Source: Cornus controversa (taxonomy: Eukaryota; Streptophyta; Magnoliopsida; Cornales; Cornaceae). Taken from it: DNA of 64,000 bases. Shown here in pieces: positions 41,201-53,651 of the stretch. The stretch covers positions 108,078,533 to 108,142,532 of the forward strand of contig CM048845.1 of assembly GCA_026545225.1 (NCBI GenBank), read 5' to 3'. How positions within the stretch are numbered: position 1 is the first letter of the stretch; each line of letters opens with the position of its first letter. The notes under the pieces were generated by a model that ran no database searches, had not been told where the DNA came from, and saw only the letters and a program-made list of their open reading frames with translations. Both the position numbers and the translations under genes were made by a program.

Positions 41201-41423
41201 CTCCAGCCCATTTGCAGCAGTCTGCTTCAGCTTCACCACCCCAAGAGGAGAGCAGGTTTGATGGATCAATAAGATCCTGCTTGAACCTCAAAAGGGCTTC
41301 CCTCTCACTCTCAAAACAAGTACCATTTGAGTTTCCAAAACAGGAGATGATATCAATAGTTTCTGCAGTGAGAAACGCAAGAAGAAGAAGAAGTATGTTA
41401 ACTTGTCTCATGGATCTGTCCAT
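38217..41423 (-). CDS. LRR receptor-like protein, EIX/Cf type (copy B)
   Basis: 1068 residues from ATG 41423, with the same plan as copy A: signal peptide (MDRSMRQVNILLLLLAFL), N-cap (EREALLRFKQDL, DCCKWAGVVCDN), 29 LRRs, an island with NAVLVMKGKVLGYS, 4 LRRs, an acidic stretch (NESDEFEVEW), a membrane helix, and a basic tail (FKRSWRI). The frame extends upstream to an ATG at 41495, but that codon lies above the TATA box at 41484-41477, so 41423 is the better start and aligns with Met5 of copy A. By hand count about 31 of 98 residues in LRR13-16 differ from copy A, while LRRs 25-33 are almost identical. It likely encodes a plasma-membrane receptor of the same class with altered recognition. 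No disabling mutation seen. Confidence 0.93.
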   Translation of the reverse strand: MDRSMRQVNILLLLLAFLTAETIDIISCFGNSNGTCFESEREALLRFKQDLIDPSNLLSSWGGEAEADCCKWAGVVCDNLTGNVKELHLQNPLADCTNSAECDSYVRSRLGGKVNPSLLNLKQLTHFDLSNNDFGGIPIPSFIGSFGSLRYLNLSYAGFGGVIPHQIGSLSSLQYLDVAGYFEGQIPHQIGNLSSLRYLKLRGGGFVENLQWLYGHSLLQHIDLSYVNLTTASDWLQVTNMLPSLIELRLSGCGLDHFPILPVVNFTSLASLDLSFNYFQSSIPNWLLIGLNGLHTLNLQVCEFHGPIPTGLRNMTLLSNLVLSGNSFNSIIPDWLYSFSHLEYLDLSYNDLQGVISSAIGNLTSVVMLDFSFNYLAGKLPTSFENLCNLNEINLSGTSIGGNVSQVFNIFSKCILDGLKTLDLSETQLFGNFSDVTHQLAKSKSLASLMLYTCFLFGHIPLSLGELLTLQYLDISNNYLSGHIPESLVGLPSLKYLDLSVNNLSGSVPETLGQLAKLEVLWLSRNSLQGVISEVHFANLTRLREFGCARNHLVFQVGPTWVPPFHLDMLSLASCQLGPQFPPWLQTQKNLAILDLANNGISDVLPNWFWNLSSNVYLLNLSLNHIYGEIVDTPLIFSTSRMLDLRSNQFIGTLPRISSKVVIVDLSSNSFSGSMSHFLCYNIDQPKDSQLLSLEGNLLSGEIPDCWMSWHRLEFLNLGNNNLTGKIPSSMGSLSHLKSLHLRNNSLFGELPFSLQNCIGLTAMDLGENKISGSIPAWMGESFVNLKILIMRSNKFHSDIPEELCALVSLQILDLAHNDLWGSIPSCFMNLSAMSIKQNSSDQMLYSSNATIGDLFKGFAENAVLVMKGKVLGYSTILQLVTSMDLSDNNLSGEIPKELTLLLGLRSLNLSHNILTGKIPENIGSMGLLESMDFSSNHLTGGIPSSMTSLTFLSHLNLSYNNLTGEIPLSTQLQSFNASSFIGNGLCGPPLVHNCSVNDVKPIVRNKGGNESDEFEVEWFFVSMTFGFIVGFWGVFGPILFKRSWRIVCFQLMDRMWNKLCVLIGICT

Positions 41424-41600
41424 GATTATAATTGCAACAGGTTGATGTGTTAATGAGAAAGAAAGGGAAGATGTGATATTTATAGTGGCTTTCACTTGTA
41501 GTCATATGAAATAGGTTCCAGTGTGTAATTTACATTGGTTCAAATAAGAGCCTTACCCCTTTGGAAGAGCATTGAACTCGTCAACTCATATTTAACCCGA
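41424..41600 (-). promoter_or_regulatory. Short 5' flank and TATA box of LRR-RLP B
   Basis: TATAAATA on the minus strand at 41484-41477, 54 bp before ATG 41423. Similarity to the copy-A promoter (TTAATTTACATTRGTTCA region) ends at about 41572. Beyond that lies R-unit sequence (ACTCGTCAACTCATATTTAA), so the gene has only about 150 bp of its ancestral upstream DNA. Confidence 0.65.
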
Positions 41601-42465
41601 CTAGACACCATAGTGACAAACGATACTGATATTTAATGCACCACAACACCAACCTCCTAAAAGATTTTTGTATGTATCATGTATATTCACTTGTAATATG
41701 TACAATCAAATTATATATAAACTTTTGCCTAATTATCCTTGTATATTAATGTCAAAATTCTTTTTGTTTTATTTTGAATCTTAAGCTTCACAAATTTACA
41801 CACTACACTATATTATATACTACTTAAAACTTAGAAGTAGTTAATTGAATCACATAATAATATAATTTTTAAAAGTCTCTTTTTAAATCAAACAAGCTTT
41901 CAGAATTTCTATTTAAGTAAAAGTACGGTTTTTTTTTTAATTTTTAATTCAATTAAACATATCTTTTGCAAAAAAGAAAGAAAAAAATCAATTAAAGATT
42001 ACAGTTTATTGTAGAGATTAGTTTACTTTCAACTTAATGTTTTCTCTCAAATACTTTGATATTAAATTTTCTTCCAACTCAAATACGTTTTATCTTAATC
42101 ACATACTTTTTTATCCTTCAAGGCAAGCTTTCTATATTATGTAACTACTATTATGTTAAATTTTAAAGAGAATGACAATTATGTCATCTTAAGTACAAGA
42201 ACCAAGCATTTTATTATGTAAGGACTCTTATGTAATTTGATTGTAAAGGAAGAAATAATATTAGCTCCCTATTTAAATTGTAAATAATATTAATTTTTTA
42301 TTTTACACATTCAATACAACTTGACAACTTGCTTAAACTTTAAAATAAAATAAAATTTCTATATTTTTGTGATTTTTTTATTATTTTTGCCTGGGCTTAA
42401 AACAGGGATATCTTCTTTCATTGGACGTAAATTGCTCCCAATGAAAGAACATATCCCCTGTGCGT

Positions 42466-42516
<51 letters not shown>

Positions 42517-45142
42517 GAGTACTATAAATAACATACCCACATATATATACATAGACAGAGAGAGAAAGAGAGATAGAGGAATATAGAAGAGTGAGGGACG
42601 GAATGAAGAGAGGGGCATATCGATGAGAGAGATGGTGGGATGGAACAGAGAGAAAGGAGAAGAGAGAGAGGGGTGGGATTGAAGAGAGAGAAATGAAAGA
42701 GAGGGAGAGAAGTGGGATCGAAAAGAAAGAGAGGTTAGATAGAAGAGAAAAACTTTAATTCACGTTTTGTTCTATGGGTGAAAGATGGATTGAATATGAA
42801 TACTCATATTCAACCCAATAGCCCACCAATTCATTAGTTTTTATTTATCCAACTCGTTTTTAACCCGCATAAGAAAATAAGTTATCTATATCTATTTTTG
42901 ACTGAGTGAATATGGACGGATTGACAAATTTACACCCAATTTGCTTAAGGTAAAATTGGAAGTGACTACCAATAGAAACCAAAACAAGAGTAGCACAACA
43001 ATTGCAATGAAGTTAAAGAACTGAAGAAGTTCAGAAGAGCATTTAGACTGGGCAAGAGGAGATTGCCACAAAGGTGAATTAATATTTGTATTTGAAGTTC
43101 AAGTTCCTTCTTTTTCACATTTTGTCATACACTTCATGCAAAGAAATATCAAAGCACTAGTCTCATAATGGAGGAAGAAACCTTCATTCAAGACTAAAAA
43201 TACTCCTGACTTGACTTGACGTGACCTGACCTGACTTGGACATATATAAAGAATATCTTGGGGACTTTGGGTGTAAACTCCACCTCTACAAGTGTTTGTG
43301 GGCCTGAAATGTGGATGGAAACATTTTTTTAAATTTAAAAAATAAGAAGACCTATATGGAGTAATGCAAGGTGCAATCTGGGTTGAAAAGACTTAAACCT
43401 AACCTCAGAAGTCAATTGCCTGTACAGAGTCTCTGCTTCTAGTCTTCCACTTTGATTTTCAAGAAACTATTTTCTTCTAGTCTTCCACTTTCATTTTTAG
43501 TGCCAAAAGATTTGCATCTAGTCTTCCACTTTCATTTTTCAATAAATTATTTTCTTCTAGTCTTCCACTTTCATTTTTGTGAATTTTCAAGAACTCGAAG
43601 AATATAAAATAATTTTTAGTAAACTAAAAAAGACACTCTAATTTTTGTAAATGTTTTTTTTTTTTTAAAAAAGTTCATAAAACAGTCAGAAATTTCAAAC
43701 CAATTTCTGTTTTACTGCTTTCTATGAACAATAAATTATTCTTACAATACTGAACCAACCATTTTTTATTTTTCTGTAGCCACAGTCTTTGGTCAACCGT
43801 AAGATCGTGTTTGACGCTTCACTTCAAGTCTCAAAATTATGTTATATTGCGGAAAGTTTTTTCTTTCATTTTCAGGAAAAAAAGAACTGCAAGTTATCTG
43901 TTAATGATCTATTGTCAATTTACTGGACATTTTGCCAATTAAAATATGATGCAGCAAACTTTGGTTACTAAAGATGGAAAGAAATTTAGATTAAAATCCA
44001 AAATTATAAGCCGCTCGTTTGCAGCTTAGAAAGAAAAATTATCACTTGAAGGATCTGAATTAATATTGATAAAATCATCTAACTAAAATTACTTGTAAGC
44101 TTGTTATCTTTTTAATGTTCATGTAGTGAGGTATAATCATGCTATGGAGAGGCCATTCTCTTTCGAATGATGAAGGGCATGCAAGGAGAAAATTATTAAA
44201 TACATAGGATTCCGTGTATGGGGACTCACTACTAATAATTCATTATTTATTATTATTTTTTTAAAATTGTGTAAAATAGATATTTACTTTGGGTGGAATT
44301 TTAATAAATTAGAAATTTCAAGATAGCCAATAATTACTCACAATTGTGCAACGTCGACATCAGATAGATTTAAAGGGAAAAAAGATAGTGCTAGCGGCAA
44401 TCGCTTAACAGTCCCTTAAGCAACTGTACTTACACAGTTACTCCACTAATTGGTAAAAATTAATCACAAAAATTATATATTTTCCTCTAATAAATTTTCT
44501 ACTTATTCATCAATCAATATAGCTTATACCCTTTTAGTTCTAAAGTATTTAGAGTGTCAAAAACAAACAAATAAAACTATTTATATAAAGTATTAAATTT
44601 GACAAGTATATACTCCTAAAAGAAATTATGTTCTTTAATTCAATTAACCATAATTACAAAATTTTAAAAATTATATAAGAAATGATTATAATAATGAGAT
44701 GTGAAACTTTTGTGTCTTTTGGGTGTTTTTCAGAAAAAATAAAATAAAATAAAAATACAATTATTAATAAGCACATTTGTGTCCTTTGCAGGAAAAGGAA
44801 ACATTTAGAAATATATTAATAACCATATTTAATTTAGAAGGTATTGACTCATAAAACAAATAATATAAATATAGGAAAAAAATATAAATATTATAATAAT
44901 GTGAAATGTTTGAGCATTATTGTGAAAAAAGAAACTTTTAAGATAAAGAATTAATAAACGTTTAAAATTACAATTATTAATAACCAACGTTTCTGTCCTA
45001 TAATAAGAAAAGAAAATGTTTAGGAATATATTAATAATCATATTTTATTTAGAAAGTACTAATTCCTACCAAAAATAATATAAATATAAATATAAATATT
45101 AAAAAATGTATAGAAAAAATAAAAGCCTCACACTTTTAGTAG

Positions 45143-45223
<81 letters not shown>

Positions 45224-46184
45224 GATAGATAGATATAACTATAGATAGATATAAGAGTCGCGTGTATATATTTACTACTTTAAAAATATGTTCTTTAATT
45301 CAATTAACCATAATTACAAAATTTTAAAATTATATAGGAAATGATTATAATAAGTATATAAATTATTAAAAATATTTAAAAGCAGGACAATTTAAACAAA
45401 TATTAATAAAAATATTTTAATACTTTATATAAATAGTTTTATTTGTTTGTTGATGGCACCAATGTAAATACTTTAGAACTAGAAGGGTATATTGATTGAT
45501 GAAAAAGTAGGACATTTATTACAGAAAAATATTAAATTTTTGTGATTAATTTTCATGAGCGCAAGGACAGTCGTTTAAGCGATTGCCGCTAGCACTCCTC
45601 ATGGAAAAAAATGTATAAGGTCATTGGTATTAGTTTATGAGAAATTTTCTTATCATAGAGATATGGGATAAAGAGTTCCTTGATATCCAATGCTCGAACC
45701 AACTATTGAAAAAATTAGGGTTTCATTGAACAAGTCCCCATGTAACTTTTTTTTTTTAAGAGATTCAAAAGTATTTGAGAAGTAAAAGATAAACCAATGA
45801 AAAAAATTAAGAAATGTTTTTAGAAATTGAAAATTTTAGAATGAGTCATTCGTAAAATTTATGATATATATACACGTAAGAAAAATATATATATGTATAT
45901 TTGGGTGGGGCTTCGCTGAGCTTTAATTGGTTCAATTCCTGAATGAAAGTGTGACACTTACATTAAAAAATGTCTACTTTCAAATGATTAGACGATTTTT
46001 TTTAAAAATGATAGTTAGGCACAATTGTTAGACCTGCACTTTCTCATCCATAAGATGCATGTGGTGAGTAGGGGTGGCAAACTGGGTGGCTTGGGCAGGT
46101 TTGGACCCTGTAGAATATGGACGGATTAAATATGAGCAGGTTGAATATGGGTCGGGTCAACCCGTCAACCCATATTTGACCCGA
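41601..46184. repeat. R1 unit, array B
   Basis: Counterpart of 11521-17748 without the MITE and Harbinger-like insertions, which gives their empty sites. It includes an intact hairpin (42405-42457), (CA)n at about 42468-42512, a GA-rich tract, CTTCCACTTTCATTT repeats (43438-43580) and the Mutator-like element at 44384. No gene. Confidence 0.75.
44384..45602. mobile_element. Mutator-like element with long inverted arms (array B)
   Basis: Same element and same insertion point as 15968-17166, with ends carrying AGTGCTAGCGGCAATCGCTTA. The palindromic (ATA)n/(TAT)n core (about 45144-45222) is longer than in array A. Its presence in both R1 units shows insertion before the block duplication. Confidence 0.75.
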
Positions 46185-49100
46185 CTAGTGGCAAACGATA
46201 ATGATGTTTAATGCACCACAATACCAACCTCCTAAAAGATTTATGTATGTATCATGTATATTCACTTGAAATGTGTACAATCAAATTATATATAAACTTT
46301 TGCATTATTATCATTTTATATTAAAGTCATGATTCTTTTTGTTTTATTTTGAATCTCAACCTTCACAAATTTATATAATATTTTTACACACTACACTATA
46401 TTATATACTACTTAAAACTTAGAAGTAGTTAATTGAATCACATAATAATATAATTTTTAAAAGTCCCTTTTTAAATCAAACAAGCTTTTAGAATTTCTAT
46501 TTAAGTAAAACTAGGATTTTCTTTAATTTTCAATTCAATTAAACATATCTTTCGCAAAAAAAAATCAATTAAAGATTACAGTTTATTGTAGAGATTGATT
46601 TACTTTCAATTTAATGTTTCTTCTCAAATACTTTGATATAAAATTTTCTTCCAACTCAAATATTTTTTTATCTTAATCACATACTTTTTTATCCTTCAAG
46701 GTAAGCTTCCTATATTATGTAGCTACTAATATGTTAAATTTTAAAGAGAACGGTAATTATGTCATTATAAGTATAAGAACTAAGCATTCTATCATATAAG
46801 GACTATTGTGTAATTTGATTGTAAAGAAAGGAAAAATATCAACTCCCTATTTAAATTGTAAATAATATATTAACTTTTTATTTTACACATTCAATACAAC
46901 TTGACAATTTGCTTAAACTTTAAAATAAAATAAATTTTCTATAATTTTGTAAAATTTTTTTAATTTTTGACTAGTCTTAAAACAGGGGGTATGTTCTTTC
47001 ATTTGGCGTAAATTGATCCCAATGAAAGAATATATCCCCTGTGCGTAAAACATATATATATAAAAGTACTATAAATAAATTACCCACATATATATACATA
47101 GACGGAGAGAGAAACAGAGATAGAGGAATATAGAAGAGTAAGGGCGGAATGAAAGAGAAAGAGACATCTCGATGAGAGAGATGGTGGGATCAAAGAGAGA
47201 GAGAGAGGTGGGATTGAAGAGAGAGAAAGGAAAGAGGGAGAGAGAAGTGGGATCAAAGAGAAAAAAAAAAGGATAGACAGAAGAGAGAAACTTTAATTCA
47301 CGTTTTGTTCTTGAAAGATGGATAGAATATGGGTACTCATATTCAACCTAATAACTCGTCAGTTAGTTAGTTTTTATTTATCCAACTCATTTTTGACCCG
47401 CATAAAAAAAATAAGTCATCTATATTTATTTTTAACTGGGTGAATATAGACGGGTTGGCAAATTTGCACTCAATTTGTCACCCCCTATCCATTACTCAAG
47501 CTAAAATTGGAAGTGGCTGCCAATAGAAACCAAAACAAGAGTTGCACAACAATTGAGTTGAAGTTATTCATGATCATGTGATCAAAAATGAAGAAAAGAA
47601 CTGAAGAAGTTCAGAAGAGCATTTAGACTGGGCGAGAGGAGATTTTGCCACAAAGGTGAGTTAATATTTGTATTGGAAGTTCAAGTTCCTTCTTTTTCAC
47701 ATTTTGTCATAGACTTCATGCAAAGAAATATCGAAGCAATTGTTTGGTAACGGAGGAAGAAACTTTCATTCAAGACTAAAAATACTCCTGACTTGACTTG
47801 GACATATATAAAGAATATCTTGGGGACTTGGGTGTGCACTCCACCTCTACAAGTGCTTGTGGGCCTGATATAATTCAGCTCTAAAAATAATTCCAAAAGT
47901 TGACTTGCATCATATAAGTCGAGAAACTAATATCGTCGTCCTCCTCGTCCTCCTTCGTCCTTCCTTGAATTTATTAATTAACTTGTGTGAGACTGGCCAA
48001 TTAATCAAGTAAATCAACCGAAGAATCGGACAAAAAATAAAGAAGTGTTGCAGTCGAAAATCAATTAAAGATTTCACTGTCCAGTCAGTGGAGTTCTAAC
48101 TGGAATACCTGGCAGCTCTTCCTATTCACAATCCTCAAAAAACTCTAACTCAATTTTAGGCTTTTTAAAATGGACGGATTTAGACTGAGTTAAATATGGG
48201 TGGACTAAATATGAATTGTGATTCATATTCAATAAATTTATAACGGATTGAATGTGAACAGGTCAAATATGAATCAAGTCAACCCGTCAACCCATTGACT
48301 CGTTTTTAAATTTTAAAAAATGTAATTGTCATTTTTAATTTGAGCTTATTCCGTCATCATATTCAGAAAAAAAAAAAATCAACAAATAAAAATACAAACT
48401 CATATTAACTGTGTAAGTTGAAATGAAAATTTTTGTTTGATCACTTAAATTCAATAACCTTTTTCAGAAATTCTTTTAAATTTTATATTATTTTATAAAA
48501 TTCGAAACTAACAGAACAAGTTAGCATAAACTAATCCATTTATATAAACTCCAATCTATTTACAAGAATCCAACTCATTTATGCAATCCGGCTCATTTAC
48601 AATAATCCGACCCGTTTACCCAAGAACACCATTTTTTTTCAAAAATAAAAAATAAACAGATATTATCAAGGCTAATATGTAACAAAAGAGAGAAATAATA
48701 ATTTATAATGTATTTTGACCCGACCCATTTGTAAGACTCAACCCAATCCGATTCATTAACGTGACCCAACCTGTCAACCCCTTAGAATAATTCTAATTTT
48801 TATGAACTTCAAACATTTGGACCTAACCCGACCCATTTTTGTAAAACCCAACCCGACCTGACCCATTTTGTAAGTCCTGGAAAACTGTAAAGTTCAATTA
48901 ATAACACCTATGTATGCCCATATATATATGTATATGTATCTATCAACCACCACATGTAACTTGATTCAATAAAATCATGGGCCTTTTGCATATATATATA
49001 TATATATATAGTAATCATTTCTTGCACACTGGTGAACAAAAATTTTCTACACACCAAGTACAGTAACCGTTGGATATGATCTAAGTGTAAAAAGGTAACT

Positions 49101-51191
49101 TTCAAAAATCATTGCAATCATATCCAATGGTTACCATACATAGTGTGGAAAAATTTCTTGCTCACCGGTGAGCAAGAGACCATTTCTGTGTGTATATATA
49201 TATATAGAAAATCTTAGAGAGAAGGGGATCGGGAGAGAGTCAAAAAGAGAGAAAGAGATTATATATAGAGAGAGAAAGGATCATGATATAGAGAAAATCT
49301 TTTAGAGAGAGAGATGAGATTGTGATATAGAGAGAGAGAATTTTAGAGAGAGAGCGCAAAGAGAAAGGATTGTGATATACAAAGAGAGAATCATACTTGC
49401 TTACTATAATGTATAAATTTTTTCTTTTCTAGAATATTTTTGGGTCTCTTATAATAACATGAGTAAAACATGGGTTGAATATGGACACCCATATTCAATC
49501 CATTTAAACATCTATAAAAACGGGTTTGATTTATTTAACTCGTTTTTTACCTGTATTTTAAAATGGTTCACCCATATCCATTAAAAAGTGGTCAGATATG
49601 GATGGGTTTGCACCCATTTTACCACTCTTAGTGGTGAATACATTTGTTGGGACCTACCACAAGTATCCAATGTACAACGTCTTTGCTTCTAGTCTTCCAC
49701 TTCCATTTTCAAGAAACCATTTTCTTCTAGTCTTCCACTTTCATTTTTAGTGCCAAAAGAATTGCATCTAGTCTTCCACTTTCATTTTCAATAAATTATT
49801 TTCTTCTAGTCTTCCACTTTTGTTTTTGTGCCAGTACAATTATGTCATGAGAAAATGGATATTCCTGTGGTCTAAAATAATTTACAAGAACTCCAAGAAT
49901 ATAAAATAATTTTTAGTAAACTAAAAAAGACACTCTAATTTTTGTAAATGTTTTTTTTTTTTAAAAAAAAAGTTCATAAAACAGAATTGCAAGTTATGGG
50001 TTAATGATCTATTGTCAATTTACTGGACATTTTGCCAATTAAAATATGATGAAGCAAACTTTGGTTACTAAAGATGGAAAGAAATTTAGATTAAAATCCA
50101 AAATTATAAGCCACTCGTTTGCAGCTTAGAAAGAAAAATTGTCACTTGAAGGATCTGAATTAATATTGATAAAATCATCCAACTGAAATTTCTTGTAAGC
50201 TTGTTATCTTTTTAATGTTCATGTAGTGAGGTATAATCATGTTATGGAGAGGCCATTCTCTTTCCAGTGATGAAGGGCATGCAAGGAGAAAATTATTAAA
50301 TACATAGGATTCCGTATATGGGAACTCACACCACTAATAATTCATTATTTATTATTATTTTAAAAAATCGTGTAAAATAGATATTTACGGTTGGTAGGAT
50401 TCCAATAAATTAGAAATTCCGAAATAACCAATAATTACTCATAACTCTGCAACGTTCACGTCAAATTTGATGTGAAAAAATGTATAAGGTCATTGGTATT
50501 AGTTTATGAGAAATTTTCTTATCACAGAGATATGTGATAAAGAGTTCCTTGATATCACAAAGATTTCCAATGCTCGAACTAACTGGTGAAAAAATTAGGG
50601 CTTCATTGAACAAGGGGAATGCAACTTTTTTTTTTTTTTAAGAGAATCAAAAGCATTTGAGTAAAAGATACACCAATGAAAAAATTAAGAAATCTATTAG
50701 GGCTTCATTGAACAAGGGGAATGCAACTTTTTTTTTTTTTAAGAGAATCAAAAGTATTTGAGTAAAAGATAGACCAGTGAAAAAATTAAGAAATGTTTTT
50801 AGAAATTGAAAATTTTAGAAGGGGTCATTCTTAAAATTTATGATATATATACACATAAGAAAAAAATATAAATATGTATATTTGGGTGGGTCCTGGCTGA
50901 GCCTGAATGAAAGTGTGACAGTTACATTAAAATATGTATACTTTCAAATGTTTAGAGGATTTTAAAAAAAAATGATAGTTAGACAGAATTGTCAGACCTA
51001 CACTTTCTCATCTATAAGATACATGTGATGAGTAGGGGTGGTAAACTAGATGGGTTGGGTAGGTTTGGATCGGGTTAAATATGGACGAGTCAAATATGAG
51101 TTGTGACTCATATTCAACCTGTTTGTAGCGGGTCAAATATGAGTAGGTCGAATATGGATCAGGTCAACTCATCAACTCATATTTGACCCGA
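46185..51191. repeat. R2 unit, array B
   Basis: Counterpart of 17749-24090 without the hAT element (empty site about 47327). It contains the extra R2 segment (about 47900-49620), the small MITE at 49013-49187, and CTTCCACTTTCATTT repeats at 49686-49820. About 130 bp present in R2A are deleted around 49982. No gene. Confidence 0.75.
49013..49187. mobile_element. Small stem-loop MITE (R2, array B)
   Basis: Counterpart of 21803-21980, with the same imperfect arms and the perfect palindrome GCTCACCGGTGAGC. The (GA)n tract that precedes copy A is missing here. Confidence 0.55.
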
Positions 51192-52072
51192 CTAGACACC
51201 ATAGTGACAAACGATACTGATATTTAATGCACCACAACACCAACCTCCTAAAAGATTTTTGTGTGTATCATGTATATTCACTTGTAATATGTACAATCAA
51301 ATTATATATAAAATTTTGCACAATTATCCTTTTATATTAATGTCAAAAAAATTTTTTGTTTTATTTTGAATCTCAACCTTTACAAATTTATATAATATAT
51401 TTACACACTACACTATATTATATACTACTTAAAATTTAGAAGTAATTAATTGAATCACATAATAATATAATTTTTAAAAGTCTCTTTTTAAATCAAACAA
51501 GCTTTCAGAATTTGTATTTAAGTAAAACTATGATTTTTTTTTAATTTCCAATTCAATTAAACATATCTTTTGCAAAAATTAAAGAAAAAAATCAATTAAA
51601 GATTACAGTTTATTGTAGAGATTAGTTTACTTTCAATTTAATGTTTTCTCTCAAATACTTTGATATAAAATTTTCTTCCAACTCAAATGTGTTTGATCTT
51701 AATCATATGCTTTTTTATCCTTCAAGGCAAGCTTTCTATATTATGTAACTACTAATATGTTAAATTTTAAATAGAATGACAATTATGTCATTATAGGTAT
51801 AAGAACCAAGCATTTTATCATGTAAGGACTCTTATGTAATTTGATTGTAAAGGAAGAAATAATATTAGCTCCCTATTTAAATTGTAAATAATATTAATTT
51901 TTTATTTTACACATTCAATACAACTTGACAACTTGCTTAAACTTTAAAATAAAATAAAATTTCTATATTTTTGTGATTTTTTTATTATTTTTGCCTGGGC
52001 TTAAAATAAGGATATGTTCTTTCATTGGACGTAAATTGCTCCCAATGAAAGAACGTATCCCCTGTGCGTAAA

Positions 52073-52118
<46 letters not shown>

Positions 52119-52854
52119 GAGTACTATAAATAACATACCCACATAAATATACATAAACGGAGAGAGAAAGAGAGAGAGAGGAATATGAAAGAGTGAGGGA
52201 CGGAATGAAGAGAGGGGCATATCGATGAGAGAGAGGGTGGGATGGAACAGAGAGAAAGGGGAAGAGAGAGAGAGGTGGGATTGAAGAGAGAGAAATGAAA
52301 GAGAGGGAGAGAAGTGGGGTCTAAGAGAAAGAGAGGTTGGATAGAAGATAAAAACTTTAATTCACATTTTGTTCTATGTGTGGAAGATGGATTAAATATG
52401 AGTACTCATATTCAACCCAATACCCCACTAATTAATTAGTTTTTATTTATTTAACTCGTTTTTTACCCGCATAAGAAAATAAATCATCTATATCTATTTT
52501 TGACTGAGTGAATATGGACGGATCAACAAATTTGCACCCAATTTGCCAACCCCTATCTATTACTTAAGCTAAAATTGGAAGTGGCTGCCAATAGAAACCA
52601 AAACAAGAGTAGCACAACAATTGCAATGAAGTTAAAGAACTGAAGAAGTTCAGAAGAGCATTTAGACTTGGCAAGAGGAGATTGCCACAAAGGTGAATTA
52701 ATATTTGTATTTGTCTTTGAAGTTCAAGTTCCTTCTTTTTCACATTTTGTCATACACTTCATGCAAAGAAATATCAAAGCACTAGTCTGATAATGGAGGA
52801 AGAAACCTTCATTCAAGACTAAAAATACTCCTGACCTGACCTGACCTGACCTGA
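51192..52854. repeat. R3 unit, array B, left part
   Basis: Counterpart of 24091-25703. It holds the hairpin (52010-52060), (CA)n(TA)n at about 52074-52118 and TGACC pentamers up to 52854, where the Harbinger element is inserted. The unit resumes at 56860 (TGACTTGGACATATATAAAG) and ends at 56961. Confidence 0.75.
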
Positions 52855-53651
52855 GGGCAAGCGGTGTGGTTCGGCTGTGGCTAGCTGGCTACACAGTGTA
52901 GCCAGCATTTGGTACCGTGTGGGGCTGGCCAGAAGTGGGCCAGCCCCAGCTAGCTGGCTCTGCCTTTGCTATGCAGAGCCAGCCCCATGGCCAGCCAAAA
53001 TGCTGGCTGTGTCATTTTTTTTTTCTTTTCCCTTTTCTTATTTCTTTTATTAGTTCCTTTTTCTTCTACTTTTCTTATTTCTTTTATTAGTTCCTTTTTC
53101 TTCTACTTTTCTTATTTCTTTTCTTTTTCTTCTAGTGTTTTTTGGCTTTTCTTTTACTTTATTTTTTTATTCTAATTGTATATAAATATATGTTTATATA
53201 AACATAATATTTACACTAAATGATGTATTATTGTTAATATTTTTTTGTTATTATTTTTTTTTTGTTTCTTTCATTATTATTTTCTTTTTCTTCTAGTTTT
53301 TTTTTTGCTTTCCTTTTACTTTATTTATTTTTATTATAATATATGTTTATATAAACATAATATTTACACTAAATGATGTATTATTGTTAATATTTTTTTG
53401 TTATTATTATTTTTTTGTTTCTTTCATTATTTGGGTCTATCTACCTTTGTATATTGTCTAAAAAAAATTGTTTCTTTACTTATGATTTTGTTTCTTTTTG
53501 TTTTTTTATAAGAAAAAATAGTTCTTTGTCTAATGAATTATTTTTTAAATAAATTGTCAATATATTAATGAGAAGAAAAAGTAAAACAAATAATTTTTAT
53601 TCGTCACAAACAATACGAAAAATTACATTGAAGATAATATTTTCTTTCAAC

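Noticed and set aside
41424..41495. 24-residue N-terminal extension of LRR-RLP B (MKATINITSS start)
   Set aside because: It lies across and above the TATA box conserved with copy A, and copy A has no equivalent.
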